From Hyphomonas pacifica (GTDB taxonomy: Bacteria; Pseudomonadota; Alphaproteobacteria; Caulobacterales; Hyphomonadaceae), in contig NZ_AWFA01000012.1 in the NCBI RefSeq assembly GCF_000682675.1, positions 142,524 through 206,523 of the forward strand: a stretch of DNA of 64,000 nt. Reading direction: 5' to 3'. The notes below the pieces were generated by a model. It saw only the letters and a program-made list of their open reading frames with translations. It was not told where the DNA came from and did not search any database. Within the stretch, counting starts at the first letter, position 1; each line of letters begins with the position of its first letter. Made by a program: the position numbers and the translations under genes. Shown here piece after piece: positions 47,717 to 56,224 of this stretch.

Positions 47717-48862
47717 ATGGCTGACAAAAAAGCAGCGGGACGGCGCGGTAATCGCGGCCGACCGCGCACCGCCAAGCCTTCGGAGCTGTATGCTGCCGTG
47801 GATCTTGGGACAAATAATTGCCGCCTGCTGGTGGCTGCGCCGCACGGGAAGACTTTCCGTGTGGTTGATTCGCATTCCCAGATTGCACGTTTGGGGGAAG
47901 GCCTTCACGAAACAGGCCGCCTGTCCGATGCCTCGATTGAGCGAGCCATGGATGCGATGCACGCGATCCGCCGGAAACTAAAGGCCCATGGCGTCGGCAA
48001 GGTGCGCTGCATTGCGACAGAAGCCTGCCGGAAAGCCGAGAACGGCCCGGACTTTATCCGTCGCGTGCACGAGGAAACCGGCCTCACCTTCAAGATTATC
48101 GGTGCCAAGGAAGAAGCGCGGCTGGCCAGCATTGGCTGTCATGACCTGATCGGCGGAGATGCACCGTCAGTGCTGGTCGTGGATATTGGCGGCGGCTCAA
48201 CCGAATTGTCCTGGCTTAATGCCGAGATGGCCCGTGCGAATGGCCTGAAAGGGTTGATCCATCGCGCACCGATCCAGAACTGGACCAGCCTGCCGCTGGG
48301 CGTTGTGACGCTGACCGAGGCTTTCGCGCATCTGCCCGAGGCAGAAGCCTATCCTGCCATGATGGGTCATTGTGCCAGCGTGATAGATGCCTGGCAGGGG
48401 ACGACGGCCATCCGGTCTGCAATGGGGCAGCGTGGGGCGCATCTAATCGGCACGTCCGGAACGGTGACCTGCCTCGCTGGGGTGCATCTGAAGCTGGACC
48501 GGTATCGCCGGGACCGTGTGGACGGCACCTGGCTGAGCCGTAAATCGGGTCAGGATGTGCTGCGTCTGCTGGTGGAGTCCGGCCCCGATGGCCGCGCGGC
48601 GCTGCCAACTATTGGTGAAGAGCGCGCGGGACTGATGCTGGCGGGCTGTGCTATTCTGGACTCGCTTTGGACGGCCTTTCCGGCCGGGCGCATGCGCGTT
48701 GGCGATCGGGGCCTGAGAGAGGGCCTCTTGCTGAGCATGATGTATGGGCAGAAGAAACCGCGCCGGAAACGTCGCGGCGGTCGTGGTGGCAAGAAGACTG
48801 GTGAGATGGGCCAAGCATCAACACCCAACACGACAAGCGGAGAAACTGGACATGCCGGATGA
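47717..48862 (+). CDS. Ppx/GppA family phosphatase
   Basis: Exopolyphosphatase or guanosine pentaphosphate phosphatase family. 381 residues from ATG 47717; ATG 47687 is in frame and neither has a strong ribosome site. The actin-like ATPase fold shows AAVDLGTNNCRLLVA, CIATEACRKAENG, the catalytic EE of IGAKEEARLA and VVDIGGGSTEL. It lacks the C-terminal HD-like domain of long Ppx proteins. Ends in a basic tail (KKPRRKRRGGRGGKK). Its last 11 bases overlap rlmE, a usual pairing in alphaproteobacteria. Confidence 0.92.
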   Translation: MADKKAAGRRGNRGRPRTAKPSELYAAVDLGTNNCRLLVAAPHGKTFRVVDSHSQIARLGEGLHETGRLSDASIERAMDAMHAIRRKLKAHGVGKVRCIATEACRKAENGPDFIRRVHEETGLTFKIIGAKEEARLASIGCHDLIGGDAPSVLVVDIGGGSTELSWLNAEMARANGLKGLIHRAPIQNWTSLPLGVVTLTEAFAHLPEAEAYPAMMGHCASVIDAWQGTTAIRSAMGQRGAHLIGTSGTVTCLAGVHLKLDRYRRDRVDGTWLSRKSGQDVLRLLVESGPDGRAALPTIGEERAGLMLAGCAILDSLWTAFPAGRMRVGDRGLREGLLLSMMYGQKKPRRKRRGGRGGKKTGEMGQASTPNTTSGETGHAG

Positions 48863-49559
48863 TAACAAGCGGCGCTGGAAAGGCCCCGGCAAGGCAGACA
48901 AGAATACATCCGGTCGCCAGATGAGCGAACGGAAGGTGACGGCGCACCGGGCCAAGAATGAAAGCTCCAAGCGCTGGATCGAGCGCCAGTTGCAGGACCC
49001 CTATGTTCGCAAGGCCAAGGATGAGGGCTATCGCGCGCGGGCCGCCTACAAGCTGCTGGAGATCGACGAGAAGATAGGCCTGCTGCGCAAGGGCCAGCGT
49101 GTGGTGGACCTTGGCTGCGCGCCGGGTGGCTGGATGCAGGTAGCGCTGGAAAAGGGCGCGATTGAGGTCTCGGGGATAGACCTGTTGCCGGTCGAACCGG
49201 TGCCGGGCGCGCATATTGTCCAGGGCGATGTCACCGAACCGGATGATGTAGCTGAGCTGCTGAAGGGGCTGACCGGCAAGCCGGATCTGGTCCTGTCAGA
49301 CATGGCAGCCAATACGACTGGCCACAAGCAGACGGACCACTTGCGGACCGTGGCTCTGGTCGAAATGGCTGTGGCCTTCGCCATCGAGCACCTCGCGCCG
49401 GGCGGGAATTTCTGTTCGAAAGTGTTTCAGGGCGGGGCGACCAAGGATGTGCTGGACGCGCTTAAGGCGCACTTCAAGACTGTGAAGCACATCAAGCCGC
49501 CTGCCAGTCGTGCGGGCAGTCCGGAAATCTTCGTGGTGGCAAAAGGTTTTAAGGGCTAG
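48852..49559 (+). CDS. rlmE: 23S rRNA (uridine-2'-O)-methyltransferase RlmE (FtsJ)
   Basis: Methylates 23S rRNA U2552 (E. coli numbering) late in 50S assembly. 235 residues from ATG 48852 (GGAG upstream). Full catalytic tetrad: Lys67 (RARAAYKL), Asp150 (LVLSDMAANTTG), Lys190 (FCSKVFQG) and Glu225 (SPEIFVVA); SAM site DLGCAPGGW at 86-94. A basic N-terminal extension of about 40 residues is rRNA-binding-like. Overlaps the preceding phosphatase gene and, by 4 bases, the convergent dodecin gene. Confidence 0.97.
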   Translation: MPDDNKRRWKGPGKADKNTSGRQMSERKVTAHRAKNESSKRWIERQLQDPYVRKAKDEGYRARAAYKLLEIDEKIGLLRKGQRVVDLGCAPGGWMQVALEKGAIEVSGIDLLPVEPVPGAHIVQGDVTEPDDVAELLKGLTGKPDLVLSDMAANTTGHKQTDHLRTVALVEMAVAFAIEHLAPGGNFCSKVFQGGATKDVLDALKAHFKTVKHIKPPASRAGSPEIFVVAKGFKG

Positions 49560-49852
49560 TAGCGCACGTCCATGCTGGGGCGTATTTTTGTCATAGGCTT
49601 ACCGCCGCAGGCAGAGCGGAAATAGTCGCCTGATTCATGAAGCTTTTCTGCACCCGCAAAGCCTAGTTCGAGCGTGACCTCATAATGGGTTACACGGCCT
49701 TCATGGATAAATCCGCGGACATTCCCGACTTTGAACCAGTCCGGTTGGCCAAATTTGATGTGCGCGGCTGTAAGCCCCCGTTCGATCGCGTCATCGACGG
49801 AAACATTGGATGTCCCGGTGATTTGACGTTCAATCTTGGAGCCAGATCCCAT
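49556..49852 (-). CDS. Dodecin-family protein with C-terminal extension
   Basis: 98 residues. Residues 5-65 match dodecin (KIERQITGTSNVSVDDAIERGL, PDWFKVGNVRGFIHEGRVTHYEVTLELGF): beta-alpha-beta-beta, including the flavin-stacking Trp39. The glutamine that contacts the flavin in known dodecins (HYQVT) is replaced by Glu58 (HYEVT). After the normal dodecin end there are 33 extra residues (from AGAEKLHESG to SMDVRY) with one Cys. Normal dodecins are 65-75 residues and form hollow dodecamers that store flavin. The start has a weak ribosome site. Family call is firm; flavin binding is doubtful. Confidence 0.8.
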   Translation of the reverse strand: MGSGSKIERQITGTSNVSVDDAIERGLTAAHIKFGQPDWFKVGNVRGFIHEGRVTHYEVTLELGFAGAEKLHESGDYFRSACGGKPMTKIRPSMDVRY

Positions 49853-50117
49853 GCGTTTTTAATACCTGTTCTACTATGACGTTGAACAACCTGATCCATA
49901 TCGGGCCCGTCATTAAAACTATGCGGCAGCATTCATTTCGTTCCAATTTGTATGCGACTTCCGTGCCAAAGGGCCGAATATAACCTATGTTATCGCCAAC
50001 ATTTCTTGGTTTTACACTCGAGGCATCTGGATTTAAAGTTTCGCTAACCAAGCGAACCGTCATACTCTGCTGTACTCCGGTCTGATCACCTCAGCTCTAG
50101 CAACAGGACGCCCCTAT
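49853..50117. other. Intergenic stretch between dodecin and lipoprotein genes
   Basis: 265 bp, less GC-rich than its neighbours. It should carry divergent promoters for both genes. An open frame on the minus strand across it overlaps the dodecin start and has no recognisable protein, so no gene is called. Confidence 0.3.
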
Positions 50118-50531
50118 ATGCGCAAGCTTGTTCTTCTGACCTCTTTTATCCTGCTGGTCGGCTGCGCCTATCTTCAGGAGGTTTACGGCGAGGATCAGGC
50201 CTATGGCGGCAGGGCTGACCCGTATGAAAAGATCCAGTTCGCAGGAGAAGTCGCGACCGCCGCCGAACGCGCCGAATGCGAAGACGCGGGTGGGGAAGTA
50301 CGCCGCGACGGCATGCTGGGCTGGCAGCAATGCATCCAGACCTATGCCGATGCGGGCAAGACCTGTTCCGACAATGATGATTGCCTGGGCCAGTGCCGCC
50401 TGAACATCAGCGAGACGATGCCCCAGCCTGGCGAGACCGTCACCGGCACATGCCAGGTCACCGACAGCCCGTTCGGGTGTTATGCGACCATCGAAGACGG
50501 CAAGGCCACTCCGACGATCTGTGTTGACTGA
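50118..50531 (+). CDS. Cysteine-rich lipoprotein of unknown function
   Basis: 137 residues. Lipobox LLVGC lipidates Cys16. The mature part has seven more cysteines in ECEDAGGEV, WQQCIQTYADAGKTCSDNDDCLGQCRL, TGTCQV, FGCYAT and TICVD; eight or nine in all, suggesting several disulfides in the periplasm. AGGACG lies upstream of the ATG. DAGKTCSDNDDCLGQC looks like a conserved family core, but I cannot name the family. Confidence 0.75.
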   Translation: MRKLVLLTSFILLVGCAYLQEVYGEDQAYGGRADPYEKIQFAGEVATAAERAECEDAGGEVRRDGMLGWQQCIQTYADAGKTCSDNDDCLGQCRLNISETMPQPGETVTGTCQVTDSPFGCYATIEDGKATPTICVD

Positions 50532-50543
50532 TCGGGAGCAGGC

Positions 50544-51710
50544 CTAAACAGGCAAGAAGTGCGCCTCCGCCTCGTCGCGGTGTTTCTTCAGATACTTCAT
50601 GAAGGGCGTGCCGCCGGTGCCGACATCGGGATCATTACCCGCGCCGCCCTTTGACTGCTTGTTGATATAGCTAGCCGCGTATTCGAGATGTCGCGTACGG
50701 AAGCGGGCGAGCTGACTGACATTGTCATTATAGAGCTTCGTCAGGAGCGTATTGCGCGTGCCTTCCAGATATTGGCGAAGGCCGCTCTTCGCGCGGATAT
50801 CTTCAATGAATCGACGATGCGAGGGCGGGCGATAGGCGTGCAACTCGTCCAGGAAAGTGCGCAGCGGATCTGCGGCATGGCCAACACTGAACAGAGCATC
50901 CATGACCGGCACGATGGAAGATTGCGAGCCCGTCTGCCCCCGGAAGGCCTGCGCAGCACCACCTGTTTCTTCCACGCCTTCATAGACAAGCCCGGCACCA
51001 AGCGCAGGGTTGTTCTTCCAGCCATGAATCCAGGGCCGCACGCGGTGGAAATAGATATAAGGGTCGCAGCGCTCCGGCATCCGGTCGAAAATGGCATTGA
51101 TGTCATCCCATGCGGCAGACATGGCTGTCAGGCTCGCCTCGATGGCCGGGGCGTCTTCCTCGTTCACATGCTGGATCAGCTGTGTGGTTTCTTCCAGCAG
51201 TTCGCCGGCGCGCGCCTCGATTGCGACATGAACCAGAATGAACCAGGCCTCATCCAGGCCGCCATCAAAATGCTGTAGCGTGTAGATGTTGGACAAATTG
51301 ATTGGGCCGCTGGTATCAAAACGTCCCCAGTTTTCGAGCGTGTAGCTGGAATAGGGCAGAAGGGGTGGCTGGCCGAGGCTCTGCCCAAGCTGCCAGATCG
51401 GCACGGCGAGGCAGGCAGGCAGCACACTCGGCGCTTCAGGCTCTCCCCAGACATAGGACTGGACCATGAAACTGTAGTGCAGCATGGCGATGCGCTGCTC
51501 GGCTTCCGGCGCTGTTGTGCAGAACTCCCTGAGGTCGACCGTTGGCAGCGCCTCCAGGTGGGCACGGACCCGGCCGGTCGGTAGGATACGCGGCAGGGCG
51601 AGGGCGGTCTCGCGGGCGGGCTTCAGAAAACCGGGCAATTCTACCTCTGCCGGGTCAAATGAAGAAAGGAAGCCACGCTCGCGTGATAATCCATAATCAG
51701 AAAGTTTCAT
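50544..51710 (-). CDS. Indoleamine 2,3-dioxygenase family protein
   Basis: Heme dioxygenase that would open the tryptophan indole ring to N-formylkynurenine. 388 residues from ATG 51710 (GGAG 5 bases upstream); longer in-frame starts overlap the guaB leader. Signatures of the IDO family are HYSFMVQSYVWGEPE, GSQSSIVPVMDALF, HRRFIEDI, proximal heme ligand His341 in FRTRHLEYAASYI, and the GTGGTPFMKYL substrate loop (364-374). Unlike the usual bacterial TDO, this is the IDO fold. No kynureninase or other kynurenine gene is adjacent. Divergent from guaB. Confidence 0.9.
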   Translation of the reverse strand: MKLSDYGLSRERGFLSSFDPAEVELPGFLKPARETALALPRILPTGRVRAHLEALPTVDLREFCTTAPEAEQRIAMLHYSFMVQSYVWGEPEAPSVLPACLAVPIWQLGQSLGQPPLLPYSSYTLENWGRFDTSGPINLSNIYTLQHFDGGLDEAWFILVHVAIEARAGELLEETTQLIQHVNEEDAPAIEASLTAMSAAWDDINAIFDRMPERCDPYIYFHRVRPWIHGWKNNPALGAGLVYEGVEETGGAAQAFRGQTGSQSSIVPVMDALFSVGHAADPLRTFLDELHAYRPPSHRRFIEDIRAKSGLRQYLEGTRNTLLTKLYNDNVSQLARFRTRHLEYAASYINKQSKGGAGNDPDVGTGGTPFMKYLKKHRDEAEAHFLPV

Positions 51711-51874
51711 AAGGTCTCCATACCGAGGCATTTTGTTTCGAATGAAACTAACCGGAGAAATTCCGCCTGCCCAGCCCATCTGTCAAAGAATGGCTGGCTT
51801 GCAGTGGGATTTTCAGGAGAGGACTTCACAAAGGCCCGCGACTCCCTTATGGGGCCAAAAAGGGAGCTCCCCAG

Positions 51875-53329
51875 ATGAAAATCCGACAAGCCATTACCTT
51901 CGACGACGTGCTTCTGCAGCCTGGCGCAAGCGAGGTCATGCCCGCGGAAGTGAATGTTTCTACCTTCCTCACCAAAGCCATTCCGCTCAACATTCCGCTG
52001 ATCTCTGCGGCGATGGACACTGTGACCGAGGCGCGCTTGGCCATCGCCATGGCGCAGGCCGGTGGCATCGGGGTGATCCATCGCAATTTTACGGTCGAAC
52101 AACAGGCCGGCGAAGTCGCCATGGTAAAGAAATATGAGAGCGGCGTGGTGATGAACCCGATCACGATCAGCCCCACCGACAGTTTGGGCGAACTGATCGA
52201 GCTGAAGCAGCGCACCGGCTTTTCCGGGGTGCCTGTGGTCGACGAGTTCGGCAAGGTGGTGGGCATCATCACCAATCGCGACACGCGCTTTGCCGAAGAC
52301 AAGAATGAGAAAGTCGCGAACCTGATGACCCGCGAGGTCGTGACGGTGAAGATGGACACGTCCAATGAAGAGGCCCGCCGCCTGCTGCACAAGCACCGGA
52401 TTGAGCGCCTGGTGATCGTGGATGACGACAATCGCTGTGTCGGCCTGCTGACCGTGAAGGATATGGACAAGGCCGCCGTAAACCCGAACGCCGCGAAAGA
52501 CGCTGCAGGGCGCCTGCGCGTTGCGGCCGCCTCCACAGTGGGCGATGCCGGGTTTGAGCGCACGGAAGCGCTGATCGAGGCCGGGGCGGACTGTGTTGTC
52601 ATCGACACCGCGCACGGACACTCCAAATCCGTTGCCGAAGCCGTGACGCGCGCGAAGAAGATTTCAAACTCCGTCCAGATCATCGCGGGCAATGTGGCGA
52701 CCGCAGAAGCCACCAAGGCGCTGATCGATGCGGGCGCAGATGCCGTGAAGGTCGGTATCGGGCCGGGCTCCATCTGCACGACGCGGATCGTCGCCGGTGT
52801 CGGCGTGCCGCAGCTGACCGCCATTGAGGCCTGCGCGAACGCCGCGCAGGTGAGCGGTATTCCGGTGATCGCCGATGGCGGGATCAAATTCTCCGGAGAC
52901 TTTGCCAAGGCGCTGGCCGCCGGCGCGTCAACGGCGATGATGGGCTCCATGTTCGCTGGCACGGAAGAAGCGCCGGGCGAGGTGTTCCTCTATCAGGGTC
53001 GTTCGTACAAGGCCTATCGCGGCATGGGCAGCCTCGGCGCCATGGCCCGCGGCTCAGCTGACCGCTACTTCCAGAAGGATGCGGCGCAGGAGAAGCTGGT
53101 GCCGGAGGGTATTGAAGGCCAGGTGCCGTTCAAGGGTCCGCTCGGGCCGATCGTGCACCAGATGGTCGGCGGTCTGCGTGCGGCCATGGGCTATGTCGGC
53201 GCGAAGGACATCAACGAACTTCATCAGAAGGCGGAGTTTGTCCAGATTACCGGTGCCGGCCTGCAGGAAAGCCACGTACACGACGTGCAAATGACGCGGG
53301 AAAGCCCGAACTACTCGCTGACGCGGTAA
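51875..53329 (+). CDS. guaB: IMP dehydrogenase
   Basis: Oxidises IMP to XMP, the rate-limiting step to GTP. 484 residues. The TIM barrel is interrupted by two CBS domains (about 93-140 and 153-205) that bind adenine and guanine nucleotides in the family. Catalytic Cys301 is in GPGSICTTR and the flap motif is [15 protein letters not shown] is 7 bases before the ATG. guaA is 3 kb downstream on the same strand, with unrelated genes between. Confidence 0.98.
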   Translation: MKIRQAITFDDVLLQPGASEVMPAEVNVSTFLTKAIPLNIPLISAAMDTVTEARLAIAMAQAGGIGVIHRNFTVEQQAGEVAMVKKYESGVVMNPITISPTDSLGELIELKQRTGFSGVPVVDEFGKVVGIITNRDTRFAEDKNEKVANLMTREVVTVKMDTSNEEARRLLHKHRIERLVIVDDDNRCVGLLTVKDMDKAAVNPNAAKDAAGRLRVAAASTVGDAGFERTEALIEAGADCVVIDTAHGHSKSVAEAVTRAKKISNSVQIIAGNVATAEATKALIDAGADAVKVGIGPGSICTTRIVAGVGVPQLTAIEACANAAQVSGIPVIADGGIKFSGDFAKALAAGASTAMMGSMFAGTEEAPGEVFLYQGRSYKAYRGMGSLGAMARGSADRYFQKDAAQEKLVPEGIEGQVPFKGPLGPIVHQMVGGLRAAMGYVGAKDINELHQKAEFVQITGAGLQESHVHDVQMTRESPNYSLTR

Positions 53330-53339
53330 GCAGAGCGTT

Positions 53340-53385
53340 TCCACGCCAAGACTCGCGCAGCCGGGCGAGAATGCGAGGCCGTGGA
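53340..53385 (+). terminator. Possible stem-loop terminator after guaB
   Basis: TCCACG (53340-53345) pairs with CGTGGA (53380-53385) and, inside, CTCGC (53352-53356) pairs with GCGAG (53365-53369). No T run follows, so Rho-independent function is unsure. Confidence 0.4.
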
Positions 53386-53456
53386 CACAGCCGACCATGT
53401 GTGCCGTGCGACTGCGGTTGACGCCGCGCTTTCTGATGGGCGGTAACGTATCCGAC

Positions 53457-53484
53457 TTGACGGGGTCAAGGCCGCGACTAGTCT
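53457..53484 (+). promoter_or_regulatory. Possible promoter of the downstream periplasmic protein gene
   Basis: TTGACG (53457-53462), a 16-base spacer and TAGTCT (53479-53484) stand 34 bases before the next ATG. Confidence 0.35.
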
Positions 53485-53517
53485 GATCGCTCAATACTGC
53501 TTTAGGGGACGCAATAA

Positions 53518-53979
53518 ATGAGACCTTCCATCATGGGTGTGGCGCTGGCCGGACTGGCCATGGGTTTGCCCGGACTACCAGCCCTGGCTCAGGCATCGGG
53601 TGACTTCGGTAAAGGTGCCTGGACCGATACCTCTTTTATGACTCAGACGATGCCGGATGGCACCAAGAACGAGCGTGAAACCAGTAGCGGGTCAATATGC
53701 ATTGACGATGGCAACAACTCGCTGAGCGCGGTGGATCAGACCTTCCTCAAGACATATGCTGATCGCCAGTGCGTGATCTCGGAAGAGAATTTCAGTTCCA
53801 ATGGTAATCTGACCACAATGGATGCGCAGATCACTTGCGGGCCGCTAAGCGGAAATCTGCGCGTTCACTACGCCTTCAACCTGGTGCGGGTGTCCAGCAG
53901 CTTCGAAGTTGAAACCGGCGAGGGCACCGCAACCATTTTCAATTCCTCAAGATGGCAACGCAGTGGTGACGGCTGCTAG
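53518..53979 (+). CDS. Periplasmic protein of unknown function (DUF3617-like)
   Basis: 153 residues with a cleaved signal peptide (VALAGLAMGLPGLPALA). Mature part: GKGAWTDTSFMTQTMPDGTKNERETSSGSICIDD, then QCVISEENFSSNGNLTTMDAQITCG and a final TATIFNSSRWQRSGDGC. Four cysteines in the mature part and a WQRSGDGC end resemble the DUF3617 pattern, but this is not a firm assignment. GGGGACG ribosome site. No neighbour suggests a function. Confidence 0.65.
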   Translation: MRPSIMGVALAGLAMGLPGLPALAQASGDFGKGAWTDTSFMTQTMPDGTKNERETSSGSICIDDGNNSLSAVDQTFLKTYADRQCVISEENFSSNGNLTTMDAQITCGPLSGNLRVHYAFNLVRVSSSFEVETGEGTATIFNSSRWQRSGDGC

Positions 53980-54029
53980 CTGACCCGCGACCTAGGCGAA
54001 CTGGGCGGTTGCGACTTTCATGGTGATGG

Positions 54030-54641
54030 TCATTGCGAGGGGCGCGCGTCTCGCCACATTGCCTCTAGCGGGGGGCTGCCTTCTCCGACTTCGAAGAGGC
54101 GCATGCGTTCGAATCCGTGGCTTTGGTAGAAGCCGGTATTGTCCGGGTTCGAATTTTCCAGATAGCAGGGCAGGCCGTCGCGGTCTGCGCCTTCGAGCAT
54201 GGCCCGCATCAGCATTTTTCCATAGCCTTTGCCGCGGGCCGCCTTCCGTGTGCCGATGGTGAAGAGATAGAGGTGAGGCTCCTTTGGGTGATGCTGGTCC
54301 ATCACGCTACCCGCCTTCATGGCGCGGCCGAGCGCGCCTTTTGATCCTTTGGTGAGAAGGGTCCAGGCGAGCTTGAGCGTGCCGAGCGGACCTGTCTCCC
54401 GGCTTGCATCATGCATGCACCACATGGAGGCGGCCTCATTGCCGACCAGATGGCACAGGCCATGCCGCAGATAAACGTCACGCGCCAGGAGGCGGAAGGT
54501 CGAGCGGATTGCCTCTTCATTGCCGAACACCCAGCGATTTACAGGGTCATCCGAGAAGGCCTCTGCGGTGATGTCGCCCAGTTCCCGCCAGTCAAGCGGG
54601 TTTGCGGGCTTGATTTCCGGCGGCAGGTTCAGTTCCAGCAT
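54030..54641 (-). CDS. GNAT-family N-acetyltransferase
   Basis: 203 residues from ATG 54641 (GGGAG 8 bases upstream); the long in-frame upstream extension overlaps the divergent rsmB promoter region. The acetyl-CoA site is LYLFTIGTRKAARGKGYGKMLM, with R-G-K-G-Y-G, and the C-terminal CYLENSNPDNTGFYQSHGFERM is the GNAT end. The substrate cannot be told. Confidence 0.85.
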   Translation of the reverse strand: MLELNLPPEIKPANPLDWRELGDITAEAFSDDPVNRWVFGNEEAIRSTFRLLARDVYLRHGLCHLVGNEAASMWCMHDASRETGPLGTLKLAWTLLTKGSKGALGRAMKAGSVMDQHHPKEPHLYLFTIGTRKAARGKGYGKMLMRAMLEGADRDGLPCYLENSNPDNTGFYQSHGFERMRLFEVGEGSPPLEAMWRDARPSQ

Positions 54642-54810
54642 ATAGACGACTCCCTTCCAATTGGCGGCATAGGACGATAATTCCCATTTTGGGGCAAGGG
54701 ATGCAGCCTCCAAAGGCTTCCGAGAGGCAAGACGCGCTGACACGGCTGGTTCCCTTATTGGGCCTCGCGCGTTAACAGGGCGCTTGATTTGAACCCGTGA
54801 GGCAATTCCC

Positions 54811-56118
54811 ATGCGCAATGGCGGACGTATCGCAGCAGCTATCGATGTCCTGACAGACGTAGTGAACCGGCACCAGCCGGTGAAGTCGGCTGCGCGGGAC
54901 TGGGGCAAGCGGGCGCGCTATGCCGGGTCCAAGGACAGGGCCTGGGTGAGCGGGCTGGTGCTGGACGCGCTGCGCAAGCGCAACTCGATTGCCCACGCCA
55001 TGGGCGATGACAGCCCGCGCGGCCTGATCCTGGGCGCCCTGGCGCATGCCTGGGGCTGGAATATCCGCCAGATTGACGATGCGATGGATGAAGACCACGC
55101 GCCGAGCAAGCTGACGCTGGAAGAGCGCGAGCGGCTGGTCATGGCACCGGACCCGGTTGCGCCGCCACATGTGCAGGGCGATTTTCCGGAATGGATGACG
55201 TCGATGATGGCGCGTGTGTTCGCCGAGGAAGCGGTCGTCGAGGCGCAAGCGATGGCGGTGCGCGCGGATGTCGATCTGCGGGTCAACACACTGAAAGTGG
55301 ATGCGGAGAAAGCGTCCCAGCCGCTGCGCAGCGCGAAGGCCGAAGAGTCTCCGTTGCTGATCAATGCGTTCCACATTCCGGCGCGTGACCCGAGCGAGCG
55401 CGAGACGAGCCTTGAGAGTATTCCGGCCTATTCGAAAGGCTGGGTCGAGGTGCAGGATGCCGGCTCCCAGATCGCGGCGGCCGCAGCCAACGCGCAGGCT
55501 GGCGAGCAGGTGTTGGACTATTGCGCGGGCGGCGGCGGCAAGACGCTGGCCATCGCGGCGCAGATGCAGGGCAAGGGACAGATCTTTGCCTATGATGTTG
55601 ACGGACGGCGTCTCTCCGCGCTGATCCCGCGCCTGAAGCGTTCCGGCGCGCACAATGTGCAACTGGTTCACCCGAGCGAGCCAACGCAGCTGGTCGATCT
55701 GGCGGGCCAGATGGACCTCGTCTTCGTGGATGCGCCCTGCACAGGCACCGGCACATGGCGCCGGCGGCCTGATGCGAAATGGCGTCTCAAGGAGAAGCAG
55801 CTGGAAAAGCGGATGCAGGAGCAGGAAGAGATCCTGGCGGCTGCGAGCGCTTTCGTGAAGCCCGGCGGACGGCTGCTCTATGCGACATGCTCTTTCCTGA
55901 TGGAGGAGGATGAAGACCGCGTGGCCGGTTTCCTGGCTACGCATCCGGACTTCTCAGAGGAAGATGCCGCCGAGGCGGCAATTGCCTCCGGCCTGCTGAC
56001 GGAAGAGGGCGCAGCCGCCGTGAAGCGCTATCGCGGACCGACCGGCAGCGTGCGCCTCACACCTCGCCGCGCTGGCACGGATGGTTTTTTCTTTGCGGTG
56101 CTCCGCAAGGCTGGCTGA
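54811..56118 (+). CDS. rsmB: RsmB-type rRNA (cytosine-5)-methyltransferase
   Basis: SAM-dependent RNA m5C methyltransferase. 435 residues: N-terminal NusB-like helical part (1-150), then the catalytic domain with DYCAGGGGKTLAIAA, DAPCTGTGTWRRRPDAKWR and YATCSFL, giving the two catalytic cysteines in PC and TC. RsmB is the best match; other family members (RsmF, Trm4-like) are possible without a full alignment. GAGG ribosome site 9 bases before ATG. Confidence 0.85.
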   Translation: MRNGGRIAAAIDVLTDVVNRHQPVKSAARDWGKRARYAGSKDRAWVSGLVLDALRKRNSIAHAMGDDSPRGLILGALAHAWGWNIRQIDDAMDEDHAPSKLTLEERERLVMAPDPVAPPHVQGDFPEWMTSMMARVFAEEAVVEAQAMAVRADVDLRVNTLKVDAEKASQPLRSAKAEESPLLINAFHIPARDPSERETSLESIPAYSKGWVEVQDAGSQIAAAAANAQAGEQVLDYCAGGGGKTLAIAAQMQGKGQIFAYDVDGRRLSALIPRLKRSGAHNVQLVHPSEPTQLVDLAGQMDLVFVDAPCTGTGTWRRRPDAKWRLKEKQLEKRMQEQEEILAAASAFVKPGGRLLYATCSFLMEEDEDRVAGFLATHPDFSEEDAAEAAIASGLLTEEGAAAVKRYRGPTGSVRLTPRRAGTDGFFFAVLRKAG

Positions 56119-56224
56119 GTCTGTGGGGCGCCTCTCGCCGCTGAAGCGCGCATGATTGCAGTTTAAACGGCCTAAGACGCCCGCCTGATATGGACGAATC
56201 CTTCTTCCTCGGCTATCGGGCGAC

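Noticed and set aside
49830..50063. 77-residue minus-strand open frame upstream of the dodecin gene
   Set aside because: It overlaps the dodecin start in another frame and has no recognisable protein features.
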